Assembly: GCA_963703855.1 (NCBI GenBank) | Contig: CAVPFW010000008.1 | Location: forward strand, 124,001-188,000 | Reading direction: 5' to 3' | DNA: 64,000 nt | From: AP-15 sp963703855 | GTDB taxonomy: Bacteria; Pseudomonadota; Alphaproteobacteria; ATCC43930; CGMCC-115725 | Shown: positions 32,534 to 40,359 of the stretch, in pieces | How positions within the stretch are numbered: position 1 is the first letter of the stretch | How the letters are laid out: every line of letters starts with the position of its first letter | Made by a program: the position numbers and the translations under genes | The notes under the pieces: model-generated | What the model saw: the letters and a program-made list of their open reading frames with translations, nothing else | The model's database searches: none | What the model was told of the DNA's origin: nothing

Positions 32534-33001
32534 TCAGATCGGCACGTGGCGAGTTGGAAGCGAGAACGGCTTGGCAGCTTCAGCCTCAAGGTCTATGCCA
32601 GATAGCAGCATGACGGCCTTGTATGCCCCCAGGATCGCGTCGTGGATTTGATCAAGGTCGCGTAACATTACCGCCCTTCCCTGGTCTGAGTTCCTGCGGA
32701 AGTTGTGCTGGCGGTAGAATGAGTGCTGGAGCCGGTTTCGCTCCTCCAGCGCCCGCCAAAGAACAATCTCCAGAGTATCCAGCGATGAGGCGGTCGCTCG
32801 CAGGCTCTTGAGGAGCTGGCCCAGTGTTTGGCGATCGATCATGCTGAGAAGATCTGCCGCCGAGGTCGGGTCTACCGCGCCAAATAGGCCGGCGGCAGCG
32901 GCGCGGTTTATGAGTAGCATAGTCCCAAGCTCGGTTTCGAGGAGCTGGGCCGCTTCTGCGGTCTCGCCAAACTTCAGATACACGTCATCAAGGGTCGGCA
33001 C
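32534..33001 (-). CDS. HEPN-like protein (RNxxxH motif), putative RNase toxin
   Basis: 155 residues, mostly helical. The GTG at 33001 is preceded by GAGGAA at a good distance. The C-terminal half reads LEIVLWRALEERNRLQHSFYRQHNFRRNSDQGRAVMLRDLDQIHDAILGAY; RNRLQH is the R-N-x-x-x-H motif that defines catalytic HEPN ribonucleases, set in the expected helix. The N-terminal half (FGETAEAAQLLETELGTMLL; MIDRQTLGQLLKSL) is helical as well. It lies directly downstream of the DUF4258/DUF2283 pair on the same strand. The HEPN call rests on motif and helix pattern only; function as a toxin is inferred. An ATG further upstream (33115) would overlap the DUF2283 gene. Confidence 0.5.
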   Translation of the reverse strand: MPTLDDVYLKFGETAEAAQLLETELGTMLLINRAAAAGLFGAVDPTSAADLLSMIDRQTLGQLLKSLRATASSLDTLEIVLWRALEERNRLQHSFYRQHNFRRNSDQGRAVMLRDLDQIHDAILGAYKAVMLLSGIDLEAEAAKPFSLPTRHVPI

Positions 33002-33098
33002 GTCAGTTCCTCGACTACGGATAACAGCGCGTACATGGGATGGCGCACCTACTTGGCCAGCGGCGGCGGGATGCGCCGCGCTTTTCAGCCTGCGGCGG

Positions 33099-33299
33099 CT
33101 ACGCCATCTCGACATCGACCCGCGAGAGATCGGCGTTAGGAAACCGCTGCCGAACGTCCAGCATTTCGAAGCCGACTACCCGGCCGCTCGCGTCGAAATC
33201 AAGAATGATGCCGTCGCTGACTTCCTCCGACTCGACGATTTTTGCCTCGTCGAACCGGATATAGAGGGCATCCGCCTCTTTATCCATCGTCATCCTCAT
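33099..33299 (-). CDS. DUF2283 family small protein (putative antitoxin-like partner)
   Basis: 66 residues. MRMTMDKEADALYIRFDEAKIVESEEVSDGIILDFDASGRVVGFEMLDV is the standard DUF2283 pattern (D-x-x-x-D-A-L-Y-I-x-F ... D-x-D-x-x-G-x-x-V-G-x-E-x-L). Its ATG overlaps the stop of the DUF4258 gene by four bases (ATGA), so the two are translationally coupled. DUF2283 proteins often accompany DUF4258 proteins; an antitoxin role is suspected, not established. Confidence 0.85.
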   Translation of the reverse strand: MRMTMDKEADALYIRFDEAKIVESEEVSDGIILDFDASGRVVGFEMLDVRQRFPNADLSRVDVEMA

Positions 33300-33565
33300 G
33301 GCATCCGACTCCTTGCCGTCGCCCGGCGATCGAAGAACAGGGTGATTACCCGAATTTCGGTTCCACTATCATGATAAACGACTCGAAGCATGCGATTACC
33401 GAACGCCGCGATCGGCGCATAAGCGCGAACCGCTCCGGGATGGCGAGGATCGGGCTCCTCAAAAACCGGCTTCCGCAGGACGTGTTCGATCCACTGGGGG
33501 TCGATGTCACGCTCGTCGACCATGACTTGCGCGTGCTTCGAAAAGAAGATCGGTTTATCTGCCAC
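33296..33565 (-). CDS. DUF4258 family small protein (putative toxin-like partner)
   Basis: 89 residues. IFFSKHAQVMVDERDIDPQWIEHVL and YHDSGTEIRVITLFFDRR are the typical DUF4258 features (S-x-H-A-x-x-x-x-x-E-R ... V-V-Y ... V-I-T-x-F). The fold is believed to be RelE-like and several such pairs are predicted toxin-antitoxin modules. It is the first gene of the pair, starting at 33565, just downstream of the terminator of the TPP-enzyme gene. Confidence 0.85.
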   Translation of the reverse strand: MADKPIFFSKHAQVMVDERDIDPQWIEHVLRKPVFEEPDPRHPGAVRAYAPIAAFGNRMLRVVYHDSGTEIRVITLFFDRRATARSRMP

Positions 33566-33591
33566 GGCGCAGTATCTGGACCAGTATCACG

Positions 33592-33622
33592 AAAAAGGGG
33601 CGCCCGCGGGCGCCCCTTTCGC
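33592..33622 (-). terminator. Intrinsic terminator after the thiamine-diphosphate enzyme gene
   Basis: GGGGCGCCCGCGGGCGCCCC is a perfect 20-base palindrome flanked by AAAAA on the plus-strand left and TTT on the right. Read on the minus strand it gives a GC-rich stem followed by TTTTT, 20 bases past the TPP-enzyme stop. It may work in both directions. Confidence 0.8.
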
Positions 33623-33640
33623 GTACAGCCGCGGCAAGGC

Positions 33641-35286
33641 TCAGGTCATGTAGTTGGAGAAGCGGACCGTGGTGGCGCGGGCGCGGTAGTCGGTCTTGAC
33701 GTTGACCAGCGCCACCATGCCCTCGTCGACCTTTTTCTGGGCGCGCTCCAGGGCCGGGCGGATCTCCTCGGGCTGCTCGACATATTCGCCGTGGCAGCCG
33801 AGCCCTTGCGCCATGATGTCGTAGCGGGTGTAGCCGAGATAGCGGCCGGGCTTGTTGCCTTCGGGGTCGGCGGTCCAGCCGCCGTTCAGGCTGACGATGC
33901 ATAAGAGCGGCAGTTTGTGGCGGACCGCGGTGTCGAGCTCCATCGCGTTCTGGCCGAACGAGCCGTCGCCGTGCAGGCAGATGACCTGGGTCCCGGGCTT
34001 GGCCGCCTTGGCGCCGACGGCAAACGGCAGCCCCACCCCCATCGTGCCGAACGGCCCCGAGTTGAGCCGGTGGCCCGGCGTGTAGGTCGGGATCGACTGG
34101 CGGCCGAAATTGAGGATTTCCTGCCCGTCGACGCACAGGATTGCGTCGCGCTTCATGAAGTTCTTGACTTCCTCGCACAGCCGCAGCGGGTGGATGTCGC
34201 CATCGGTCGGATAGTTGCCACCGGGGCCGCTGCGCTTGGCCGCCTCGCCGTCTGCAATTTGCTGCGCCAGGCCGCGAAGCGGTCGGCGGTCTTGCCGTCG
34301 ATCGCGTCGATCAGTTGCGTCAGCACCGATCTGCAGTCGCCGACGATCGGGATGTCGACGTTGCGCGCCGACATGCCGAGCTCTTCGGGGTCGATCTCGA
34401 TCCGCGCGATCGTCGCGTCCTTGTTGAACCGCGGCGGCGCGGCGTGGGCGATCACGTAGTTCATCCGCGTGCCGAGGATGATGATCAGGTCGGCGTCGCG
34501 GAACGCGTTCGAGCGCATCGTCAGGTACGAATAGGGATGGTCGTCGGGCACGACGCCGCGGCCCTGCGGGGTCGTGTAGAACGGGATCCCGGCCTTCTCG
34601 ACAAAATTCCGCATCTCGTTCCAGGCCTTCGACCACAACACCCCGCCGCCCGAGCAGATGATCGGCTGCTTGGCCTTGTTGATCGCATCGACGAGCGCGT
34701 TGATCGCCTTGGGCTCGGCATAGGGGCGCGCCTCGACGATCGGCCGGCCGAGATAGCTCCAATCGACCTCACCCTCGTCGACCTTGGCGTAGAGCACGTC
34801 ACCCGGCATGTCGAGATAGACCGGGCCGGGCTTGCCGTTCAGCGCCTTTTGAAAGGCGAAATTGACCTGCTGCGGGATGCGCTTCAGATTATGCACGCGG
34901 TCGGCGTATTTGACGCAGGCCTTCAAGGCCGCGACCTGGTCGATCTCCTGGAACACCTGGCGGCCGGCCTGGCTGATCGGGCTCGACCCGCCGATCGCGA
35001 CGACCGGGCAGCAATCGATCAGCGCATTGGCGAGGCCGGTGCCCAAATTCAGGGTGGCGGGCCCGCTCGCCGCCATGCACACCCCCGGCCCCTGGGTGAC
35101 CCGCGAATAGGCCTGGGCCATATAGGCCGCGCCCTGCTCGTGGCGGGTGTCGATCGCGCGGATGCCCTCCTTGATGCAGGTGCTTTCGGCATCCAGCATC
35201 GGCCCGCCCATGATGTAGAACAGATCCTTGACACCCTGCGCCTTCAGGCACTTGGCGAGGATTTGGTAGCCCGCGAGCTCCGCCAT
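33641..35286 (-). pseudogene. Thiamine-diphosphate-dependent enzyme (acetolactate synthase / 2-hydroxyacyl-CoA lyase type), one base missing
   Basis: TPP enzyme with the usual three domains. From the ATG at 35286 (GAGAGGAGAC ribosome site): MAELAGYQILAKCLKAQGV, the catalytic Glu region DTRHEQGAAYMAQAYSR, GPATLNLGTGLANAL, and the central domain to about residue 345. Near 34249-34254 the frame shifts; adding one base joins SKLQ to GEAAKRSGPGGNYPTDGDI and the TPP-binding domain (CLHGDGSFGQNAMELDTAV ... CIVSLNGGWT, the GDG-x-NG motif), ending VRFSNYMT with 548 residues in total. The CoA-transferase gene lies directly upstream, suggesting an acyl-CoA substrate such as in oxalate or 2-hydroxyacid metabolism, but that is inference. 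Confidence 0.75.
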
Positions 35287-35333
35287 CTTGCTGTCTCCTC
35301 TCTCGTTCTCATGAACTAGCGATCGGAACCTTT

Positions 35334-35463
35334 TACCCCTCTCCGCCAACGGGGGAGAGGGAGGGGCCCGCGCCGCCGGCGTGGGAGGGTGAGGTGGGCG
35401 CGCGATCGCTGCGAAAACCCCCACCTCACCCCAGCCCTCTCCGCCCCCGAGGCGGAGAGGGAG
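35334..35463. repeat. Dispersed GC-rich palindromic repeat (CCCTCTCC ... GGAGAGGG type)
   Basis: Two hairpin-forming halves, CCCCTCTCCGCCAACGGGGGAGAGGG and CACCTCACCCCAGCCCTCTCCGCC followed by GGCGGAGAGGGAG, joined by GGGAGGGTGAGGTGGG. The same architecture recurs at 47380, 55023 and 59041, each time between or at the edge of genes. Confidence 0.75.
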
Positions 35464-35467
35464 AAAT

Positions 35468-36691
35468 TCAGATAACCCCTTCCTTGCGCAGTGCCTCGAC
35501 ATCGCCCGCGCTCATGCCGAGCCATTCGCCGAACACCGCGGCCGAGTGCTGGCCCAGCAATGGCGCCGGTTCGAGCTTGGGCGGCGCGCCGTCAAAGCGC
35601 ACCGGCCAGGTCGGCATCTTGAACGGCCCCGAGGGGTGCTGCATGACCTGCAATATGCCGCGCCGCTCAAAGCTCGGCTCATTGTGCAGTTCCATCGTGT
35701 CGAGCACCGCGCCGGCGGGCACCCCGGCGGCGCCGATCAGCCGCATCGCCTCGTGCTTGTCGTGGCGTCGGGTGAAGTCGGCGACCATCGCGTCGATTTC
35801 GTCGCGGCGCTCGCGGCGCGCCTCGATCGTCTCATAGCGCGGGTCGCCGATCAGCTCCTCGCGGCCGATCGCCTTCAACAGATTGTGCCAGTGGTCGGCC
35901 TGGCGGGCGAACACATAGACCCAGTCGTTCGGCCCGCCTGGCGCGCATGGGAAAATGCCTGCGGGAGGCGGCGACCCGGTGACGCTGCGCGAGCCGGCGC
36001 GACCCGCCGCCTTGCCGGTCACCGCCTGGGTCTGAAAGGCGATGCGGATGTAGTGCAGCATCGCGTCCTGCATCGCGACCTGCAGCCGGCGGCCCTGGCC
36101 GGTGCATTTGCGTTCATAGAGCGCGCCCAGAATGCTGATCGCCATCAGCATGCCGGTGCCGGTGTCGCCCAATGACGGGCCGGGCTTGCAGGGCGGCCCG
36201 TCGGGCTCGCCGGTGATGCTCATGGTGCCGCCGCAGGCCTGCGCGATCATGTCGAAGGCGAGGTTCTTTTCATAGGGGCTGCCCTCGCCGAATCCCTTGA
36301 CCTGGCAATAGATGATGCCGGGGTTGATGGTGCTGATCACGTCATAGCCGAGGCCGATGCGCTCGATCGTGCCCGGCGCCATGTTCTCGACCATGACATC
36401 GGCATGCCGCGCCATGTCCTTGACCAAGGCCAACCCGCGCTCGGATTTCAAATTGATCGTGACCGATTTCTTGTTGGCGTTGAATTCGAAGAAATAATAC
36501 GAGTCGGGGCTGCCCTCGGGCCCGACAAAAGCGGTGCGGCCGGGTTCGCCGCCCTTCGGGTTCTCGACTTTGACCACCTCGGCGCCGAGCCAGGCCAGCG
36601 CCTCGGTCGAAGTCGGCCCGGCCTCGAACTGGGTCAGATCGAGCACTCGGACCCCGGCGAGACATTTGAGCGGCATGCCCGTTCCATCCAT
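35468..36691 (-). CDS. Class III CoA-transferase (CaiB/BaiF, formyl-CoA-transferase-like)
   Basis: 407 residues from the ATG at 36691 (GGAG ribosome site). It moves CoA between carboxylic acids via an aspartyl-CoA intermediate. Signatures: CLAGVRVLDLTQFEAGP, WLGAEVVKVENPKGGEPGR, NANKKSVTINLKSERGLAL, VENMAPGTIERIGLGYDV and the catalytic Asp in GPSLGDTGTGMLMAI. The C-terminal lobe ends LGQHSAAVFGEWLGMSAGDV. It is the upstream neighbour of the TPP-enzyme gene on the same strand; a repeat separates them by 180 bases. This gene order parallels frc-oxc of oxalate breakdown, though neither protein is diagnostic for oxalate. Confidence 0.88.
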   Translation of the reverse strand: MDGTGMPLKCLAGVRVLDLTQFEAGPTSTEALAWLGAEVVKVENPKGGEPGRTAFVGPEGSPDSYYFFEFNANKKSVTINLKSERGLALVKDMARHADVMVENMAPGTIERIGLGYDVISTINPGIIYCQVKGFGEGSPYEKNLAFDMIAQACGGTMSITGEPDGPPCKPGPSLGDTGTGMLMAISILGALYERKCTGQGRRLQVAMQDAMLHYIRIAFQTQAVTGKAAGRAGSRSVTGSPPPAGIFPCAPGGPNDWVYVFARQADHWHNLLKAIGREELIGDPRYETIEARRERRDEIDAMVADFTRRHDKHEAMRLIGAAGVPAGAVLDTMELHNEPSFERRGILQVMQHPSGPFKMPTWPVRFDGAPPKLEPAPLLGQHSAAVFGEWLGMSAGDVEALRKEGVI

Positions 36692-36834
36692 AGCCCTACG
36701 CTCCTCCACGACCTCGATGCCGCACGATAGCGCAGCACCTCCGCCGACGGAAATCTTGGATTCAAGAAGCACGCGCGGTTTTCTTCCGAAACCATTTTGC
36801 AGACACCGGCAAGTGAGTTACGACGCCGCTCTCA

Positions 36835-36932
36835 GATCCCGTCATGGCCGGGCTTGACCTGGCCATCTACGGACTGCACTGACGTGGACGTCCTGCGGTC
36901 TCGTGGATGCCCGGAACAAGTCCGGGCATGAC
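36835..36932. repeat. Dispersed repeat upstream of argC (CGTCATGGCCGGGCTTGACC type)
   Basis: Begins CCCGTCATGGCCGGGCTTGA and ends GATGCCCGGAACAAGTCCGGGCATGAC; the two ends fold as hairpins. This unit type is widespread in intergenic DNA of alphaproteobacteria. No promoter or other signal is clear in 36692-36971. Confidence 0.65.
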
Positions 36933-36971
36933 TGAGATAGAGTGAGAGGCGCTCGGCAAGCGAGGTCGGCG

Positions 36972-38012
36972 ATGGAAAAAATTCGGATCGGGATATTGGG
37001 GGCGAGCGGCTATACCGGGGCCGAATTGCTGCGCCTGTTGCGCTACCACCCGCAGGCCGAGATCCGAGCGTTGACCGCCGACCGCCAGGCCGGCAAGCCG
37101 ATCGGGGCGGTCTTTCCGCACCTCGCAGGCGAGGGCCTGCCCGATCTCGTCGCCATCGCCGAGGTCGATTGGACGGGGCTCGACCTGGTCTTCTGCTGCC
37201 TGCCGCACGGCACCACGCAGGAGGTGGTCGCCGGCCTGCCTGACCACCTGAAGATTGTCGATCTGTCGGCCGATTTCCGGCTCGCCGACACCGCCACCTA
37301 CGCCGAGTGGTACGGCCACGAGCACCGCGCCCCCGAGCTGCAGCGCGAAGCGGTCTACGGCCTGACCGAGCTCGCCCGCGAGCAGGTCCGCGGCGCCCGT
37401 CTCGTCGCCAACCCCGGCTGCTACCCGACCGCGGCGCAATTGCCGCTGGTCCCGCTACTGCGCGCCGGGCTGATCGAGCCCGACGATATCATCATCGACG
37501 CCAAATCCGGGGTCAGCGGGGCCGGCCGGTCGGCGCGCGAGGGCAGCCTCTACTGCGAGGTCGCCGAGGGCATCAGCGCCTACAGCGTCGCCGGCCACCG
37601 CCACGCCCCCGAAATCGAGCAGGGGCTGTCGCAGGCCGCCGGGCGCAGCCTCGTCGTCAACTTCACCCCGCACCTGATGCCGATGAGCCGCGGCATCCTC
37701 GAAACGATCTATGTCCGCCTCGCCGCCGGGGCGACCTTCGGCGACCTGCGCGCGGTGCTCGAACGAGCCTATCGCGACGAGCCCTTCGTCCGCGTATTGC
37801 CCGACGGCAGCCTGCCGGCGACGCGGCATGTGCGGGCGACCAATTTGTGCCTGATCGGCCTCGCTCGCGACCGTGTGGCCAATCGCGCGATCCTGGTCTC
37901 GGCCGAAGACAATCTCGTCAAGGGCGCATCGGGCCAGGCGATCCAGAACATGAATGTGATGCTCTGCCTCCCCGAGGCCACGGCGCTCGAGCACCGCGCT
38001 CTCTTCCCCTGA
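36972..38012 (+). CDS. argC: N-acetyl-gamma-glutamyl-phosphate reductase
   Basis: Third step of arginine synthesis: NADPH-dependent reduction of N-acetylglutamyl phosphate. 346 residues, type 1 ArgC. MEKIRIGILGASGYTGAELLRLL is the NADP-binding loop; the catalytic cysteine lies in VANPGCYPTAAQLPL; VAGHRHAPEIEQ holds the catalytic His; NFTPHLMPMSRGI and NLVKGASGQAIQNMN complete the fold. It follows the rplM-rpsI region as in many alphaproteobacteria, here interrupted by accessory genes. Start ATG 36972. Confidence 0.96.
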   Translation: MEKIRIGILGASGYTGAELLRLLRYHPQAEIRALTADRQAGKPIGAVFPHLAGEGLPDLVAIAEVDWTGLDLVFCCLPHGTTQEVVAGLPDHLKIVDLSADFRLADTATYAEWYGHEHRAPELQREAVYGLTELAREQVRGARLVANPGCYPTAAQLPLVPLLRAGLIEPDDIIIDAKSGVSGAGRSAREGSLYCEVAEGISAYSVAGHRHAPEIEQGLSQAAGRSLVVNFTPHLMPMSRGILETIYVRLAAGATFGDLRAVLERAYRDEPFVRVLPDGSLPATRHVRATNLCLIGLARDRVANRAILVSAEDNLVKGASGQAIQNMNVMLCLPEATALEHRALFP

Positions 38013-38098
38013 TCGGGCCGAGGGACCCGCGGCGGCAGGATCGGGGCGGCGGGGGCGAGAAATATTTCGCTGCCATCGCGTGAGCGAGAGGAGATGCC

Positions 38099-39100
38099 GT
38101 GCTCGCCAACATTCCTGCGACCCAGACCGTGATCGAGATCGCGAGGCCCGGCGGGCCGGACGTGCTGGTGCCGGCGACCCGGCCGGTGCCCGAGCCGAAA
38201 GCGGGCGAGGTCTTGATCCGCATCGCCGCCGCCGGGGTCAACCGCGCCGACTGCCTGCAGCGCATGGGGCGCTATCCGATGCCGCCCGGCGCACCCGACA
38301 TTCCGGGGCTCGAATGCTCGGGCACCGTGGTCAAAACCGGCGAGGGCGTCTCGCAGTGGCGGGTCGGCGACCAGCTCTGCGCGCTGATGGTCGGCGACGG
38401 CTACGGCGAGTACGCCGCCGCACCCGCGGTGCAATGCCTGCCGGTGCCGTCCGGCGTCGGCCTGGTCGATGCCGGCGGCCTGATGGAGACCTTCTGCACG
38501 GTGTGGACCAACGTCTTCGAGCGCATCCATCTGCAGGCCGGCGAGGTGTTTCTGCAGCAGGGCGGGTCGAGCGGCATCGGCATCACCGCGATCCAGCTCG
38601 CCAAGGCGTTCGGCGCCACGGTGCTGGCGACCGCCGGCTCGGACGAGAAATGCGCCGCCTGCCGCGACTTCGGCGCCGACGTCGCGATCAACTACCGCAC
38701 CGAGGATTTCGTCCAGGTGGGCAAGGAGTTCACCAACGGCCGCGGGGTCGACGCGATCTTCGACATGGTCGGCGGCGACTACATCCCGCGCGAGCTCGAC
38801 CTGCTGGCGCAGGAGGGCAGGCTGTGCTTTGTGGCATTGATCCGCGGGACCCGGGTCGAAGCCGATTTCGGGCTGATCCAGCGCAAGCACCTGACCGTCA
38901 CCGGCTCGACCCTGCGCACGCGCACCGTCGCCCAGAAATCAGCGATCGTCGCCGCGCTGAAGGAAAAAGTCTGGCCATTGTGGGGGCAAGGCAAGCTGCG
39001 CACCTGCACCTACAAAACCTTCCCGCTGGCCGAGGCCGCCGCAGCGCACCGCCTGATGGAATCGAGCCGGCACATCGGCAAGATCCTGCTGGTGCCGTAG
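38099..39100 (+). CDS. NAD(P)H quinone oxidoreductase, PIG3/zeta-crystallin type
   Basis: 333 residues, zinc-free medium-chain reductase. From the GTG at 38099 (GAGAGGAG ribosome site): GEVLIRIAAAGVNRADCLQRMGRYP, PGLECSGTVVKTGEGV, and the NADPH-binding VFLQQGGSSGIGITAIQLAKAFGATVLATAGS. The C-terminus (ESSRHIGKILLVP) is that of the TIGR02824-like quinone reductases. It reduces quinones or enones in the cytoplasm; physiological substrate unknown. It starts 86 bases after argC. Confidence 0.88.
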   Translation: MLANIPATQTVIEIARPGGPDVLVPATRPVPEPKAGEVLIRIAAAGVNRADCLQRMGRYPMPPGAPDIPGLECSGTVVKTGEGVSQWRVGDQLCALMVGDGYGEYAAAPAVQCLPVPSGVGLVDAGGLMETFCTVWTNVFERIHLQAGEVFLQQGGSSGIGITAIQLAKAFGATVLATAGSDEKCAACRDFGADVAINYRTEDFVQVGKEFTNGRGVDAIFDMVGGDYIPRELDLLAQEGRLCFVALIRGTRVEADFGLIQRKHLTVTGSTLRTRTVAQKSAIVAALKEKVWPLWGQGKLRTCTYKTFPLAEAAAAHRLMESSRHIGKILLVP

Positions 39101-39152
39101 ATCGGGCCTGATCCAAAATGATCCCGTTAGAGTACCTTTCGACCGGATTGAA

Positions 39153-39232
39153 CCGTCTTTCCCGCGAAAGCGGGAACCCAGAGCGAGCGGCACGCGGGCT
39201 GTCCTGGACCCCCGCTTTCGCGGGGGCGACGG
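39153..39232. repeat. Dispersed repeat (CGTCTTTCCCGCGAAAGCGGGAACCCAG type)
   Basis: Left end TTTCCCGCGAAAGCGGGAA is a tight hairpin; right end GGACCCCCGCTTTCGCGGGGGCGACG is its partner. A second copy with the same ends is at 59208-59312. Intergenic region 39101-39395 contains nothing else I can support. Confidence 0.7.
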
Positions 39233-39395
39233 AAACTATCACGCTGGTGTGCTGCCGTTCGGGTTAGGCGCTTGACGCCGTGGTCGTGCGAGCCGAGCGG
39301 GGCTGGTCTGCCGGTCTTCCAAATCGACGCGCCGCATCCGATCTGAAGGGGCATCAGCGAGGCGCCGGACCGCCTCGCAAGTCGGAGACACCGAG

Positions 39396-40094
39396 ATGAT
39401 CGAACGCAGACCCTTCGAGCGGTTGGGCGGGGCGAACCATGGCTGGCTCGACACCAGGCATCATTTCTCGTTCGCCGACTACCAGGACCCGGAGCGGATG
39501 AGTTGGGGCCGAATCCGGGTGTGGAACGACGACGCGATCGCCCCCGATACCGGCTTTCCGCCGCACCCGCATTCCGAAATGGAGATCATCACCTATGTGC
39601 GCGAGGGCGCGGTCACCCATCAGGACAGCCTCGGCAACCGGGGCCGCACCGAGGCCGGCGACGTGCAGGTGATGAGCGCCGGCACCGGCATCCGCCATGC
39701 CGAATACAACCGCGAGCCCGGCACGACGACCCTGTTCCAGATCTGGATCCTGCCGACCCGGCGCGGCGAGCCGCCGAGCTGGGGCACGAGGCCCTTTCCC
39801 AAAGGTGACCGCTCGGGCCGGTTCGTCACCCTGGCCAGCGGCTTTGCGGACGACGGCGAGGCCTTGCCGATCCGTACCGATGCGCGGGTGCTGGGCGCGA
39901 CCCTGCATGCCGGCGAGACCGTCGACTACCCGCTCGGCAAGGGCCGCCACGGCTATCTGGTGCCGGCCAAGGGCGCCGTTGAGGTCAATGGTATCAGGCT
40001 CGACGCCCGCGACGGCGCGGCGATCCGCGACGAGGAAAGATTGCGGGTCCGCGCGCTCGACGACGCCGAGCTGGTGCTCGTCGACGCGGCCTGA
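39396..40094 (+). CDS. Pirin family protein (YhhW-like, quercetinase fold)
   Basis: 232 residues, bicupin. MIERRPFERLGGANHGWLDTRHHFSFADY is the family N-terminus; metal ligands are visible in FPPHPHSEMEIITYV (two His) and GTGIRHAEYNREP (His and Glu). The E. coli homologue has quercetin 2,3-dioxygenase activity in vitro; the physiological role is uncertain. Single gene with repeats on both sides. Confidence 0.9.
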   Translation: MIERRPFERLGGANHGWLDTRHHFSFADYQDPERMSWGRIRVWNDDAIAPDTGFPPHPHSEMEIITYVREGAVTHQDSLGNRGRTEAGDVQVMSAGTGIRHAEYNREPGTTTLFQIWILPTRRGEPPSWGTRPFPKGDRSGRFVTLASGFADDGEALPIRTDARVLGATLHAGETVDYPLGKGRHGYLVPAKGAVEVNGIRLDARDGAAIRDEERLRVRALDDAELVLVDAA

Positions 40095-40135
40095 GCTGCT
40101 GTGGAAGCATCTCGGCAATCCAGTTTATTAATTGT

Positions 40136-40305
40136 CACCATTAATTGTCACCCCGGCGCAGGCCGGGGCCCATCTCTCCGGCGCAGGCCGGGGCCCATCT
40201 CTCCGCCGCACGCGTCCATCAGGACAGTCACGTCGTTGATTTGACTGGAACGCCTGATTTGTGGCGTCAATGGGTCCCGGCCTCCGCCGGGATGACAACC
40301 AAGAG
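40136..40305. repeat. Dispersed repeat with an internal direct duplication
   Basis: TGTCACCCCGGCGCAGGCCG begins the element; the block CCGGCGCAGGCCGGGGCCCATCTCT occurs twice in tandem (40154-40200), and the right end GGTCCCGGCCTCCGCCGGGATGACA is the inverted partner. Same class as the element at 5762. Confidence 0.7.
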
Positions 40306-40359
40306 GTTTGCGTCAAGGTCGATTCTTATACAGGCTCTGAATTCGTACATGCTCTAAAT

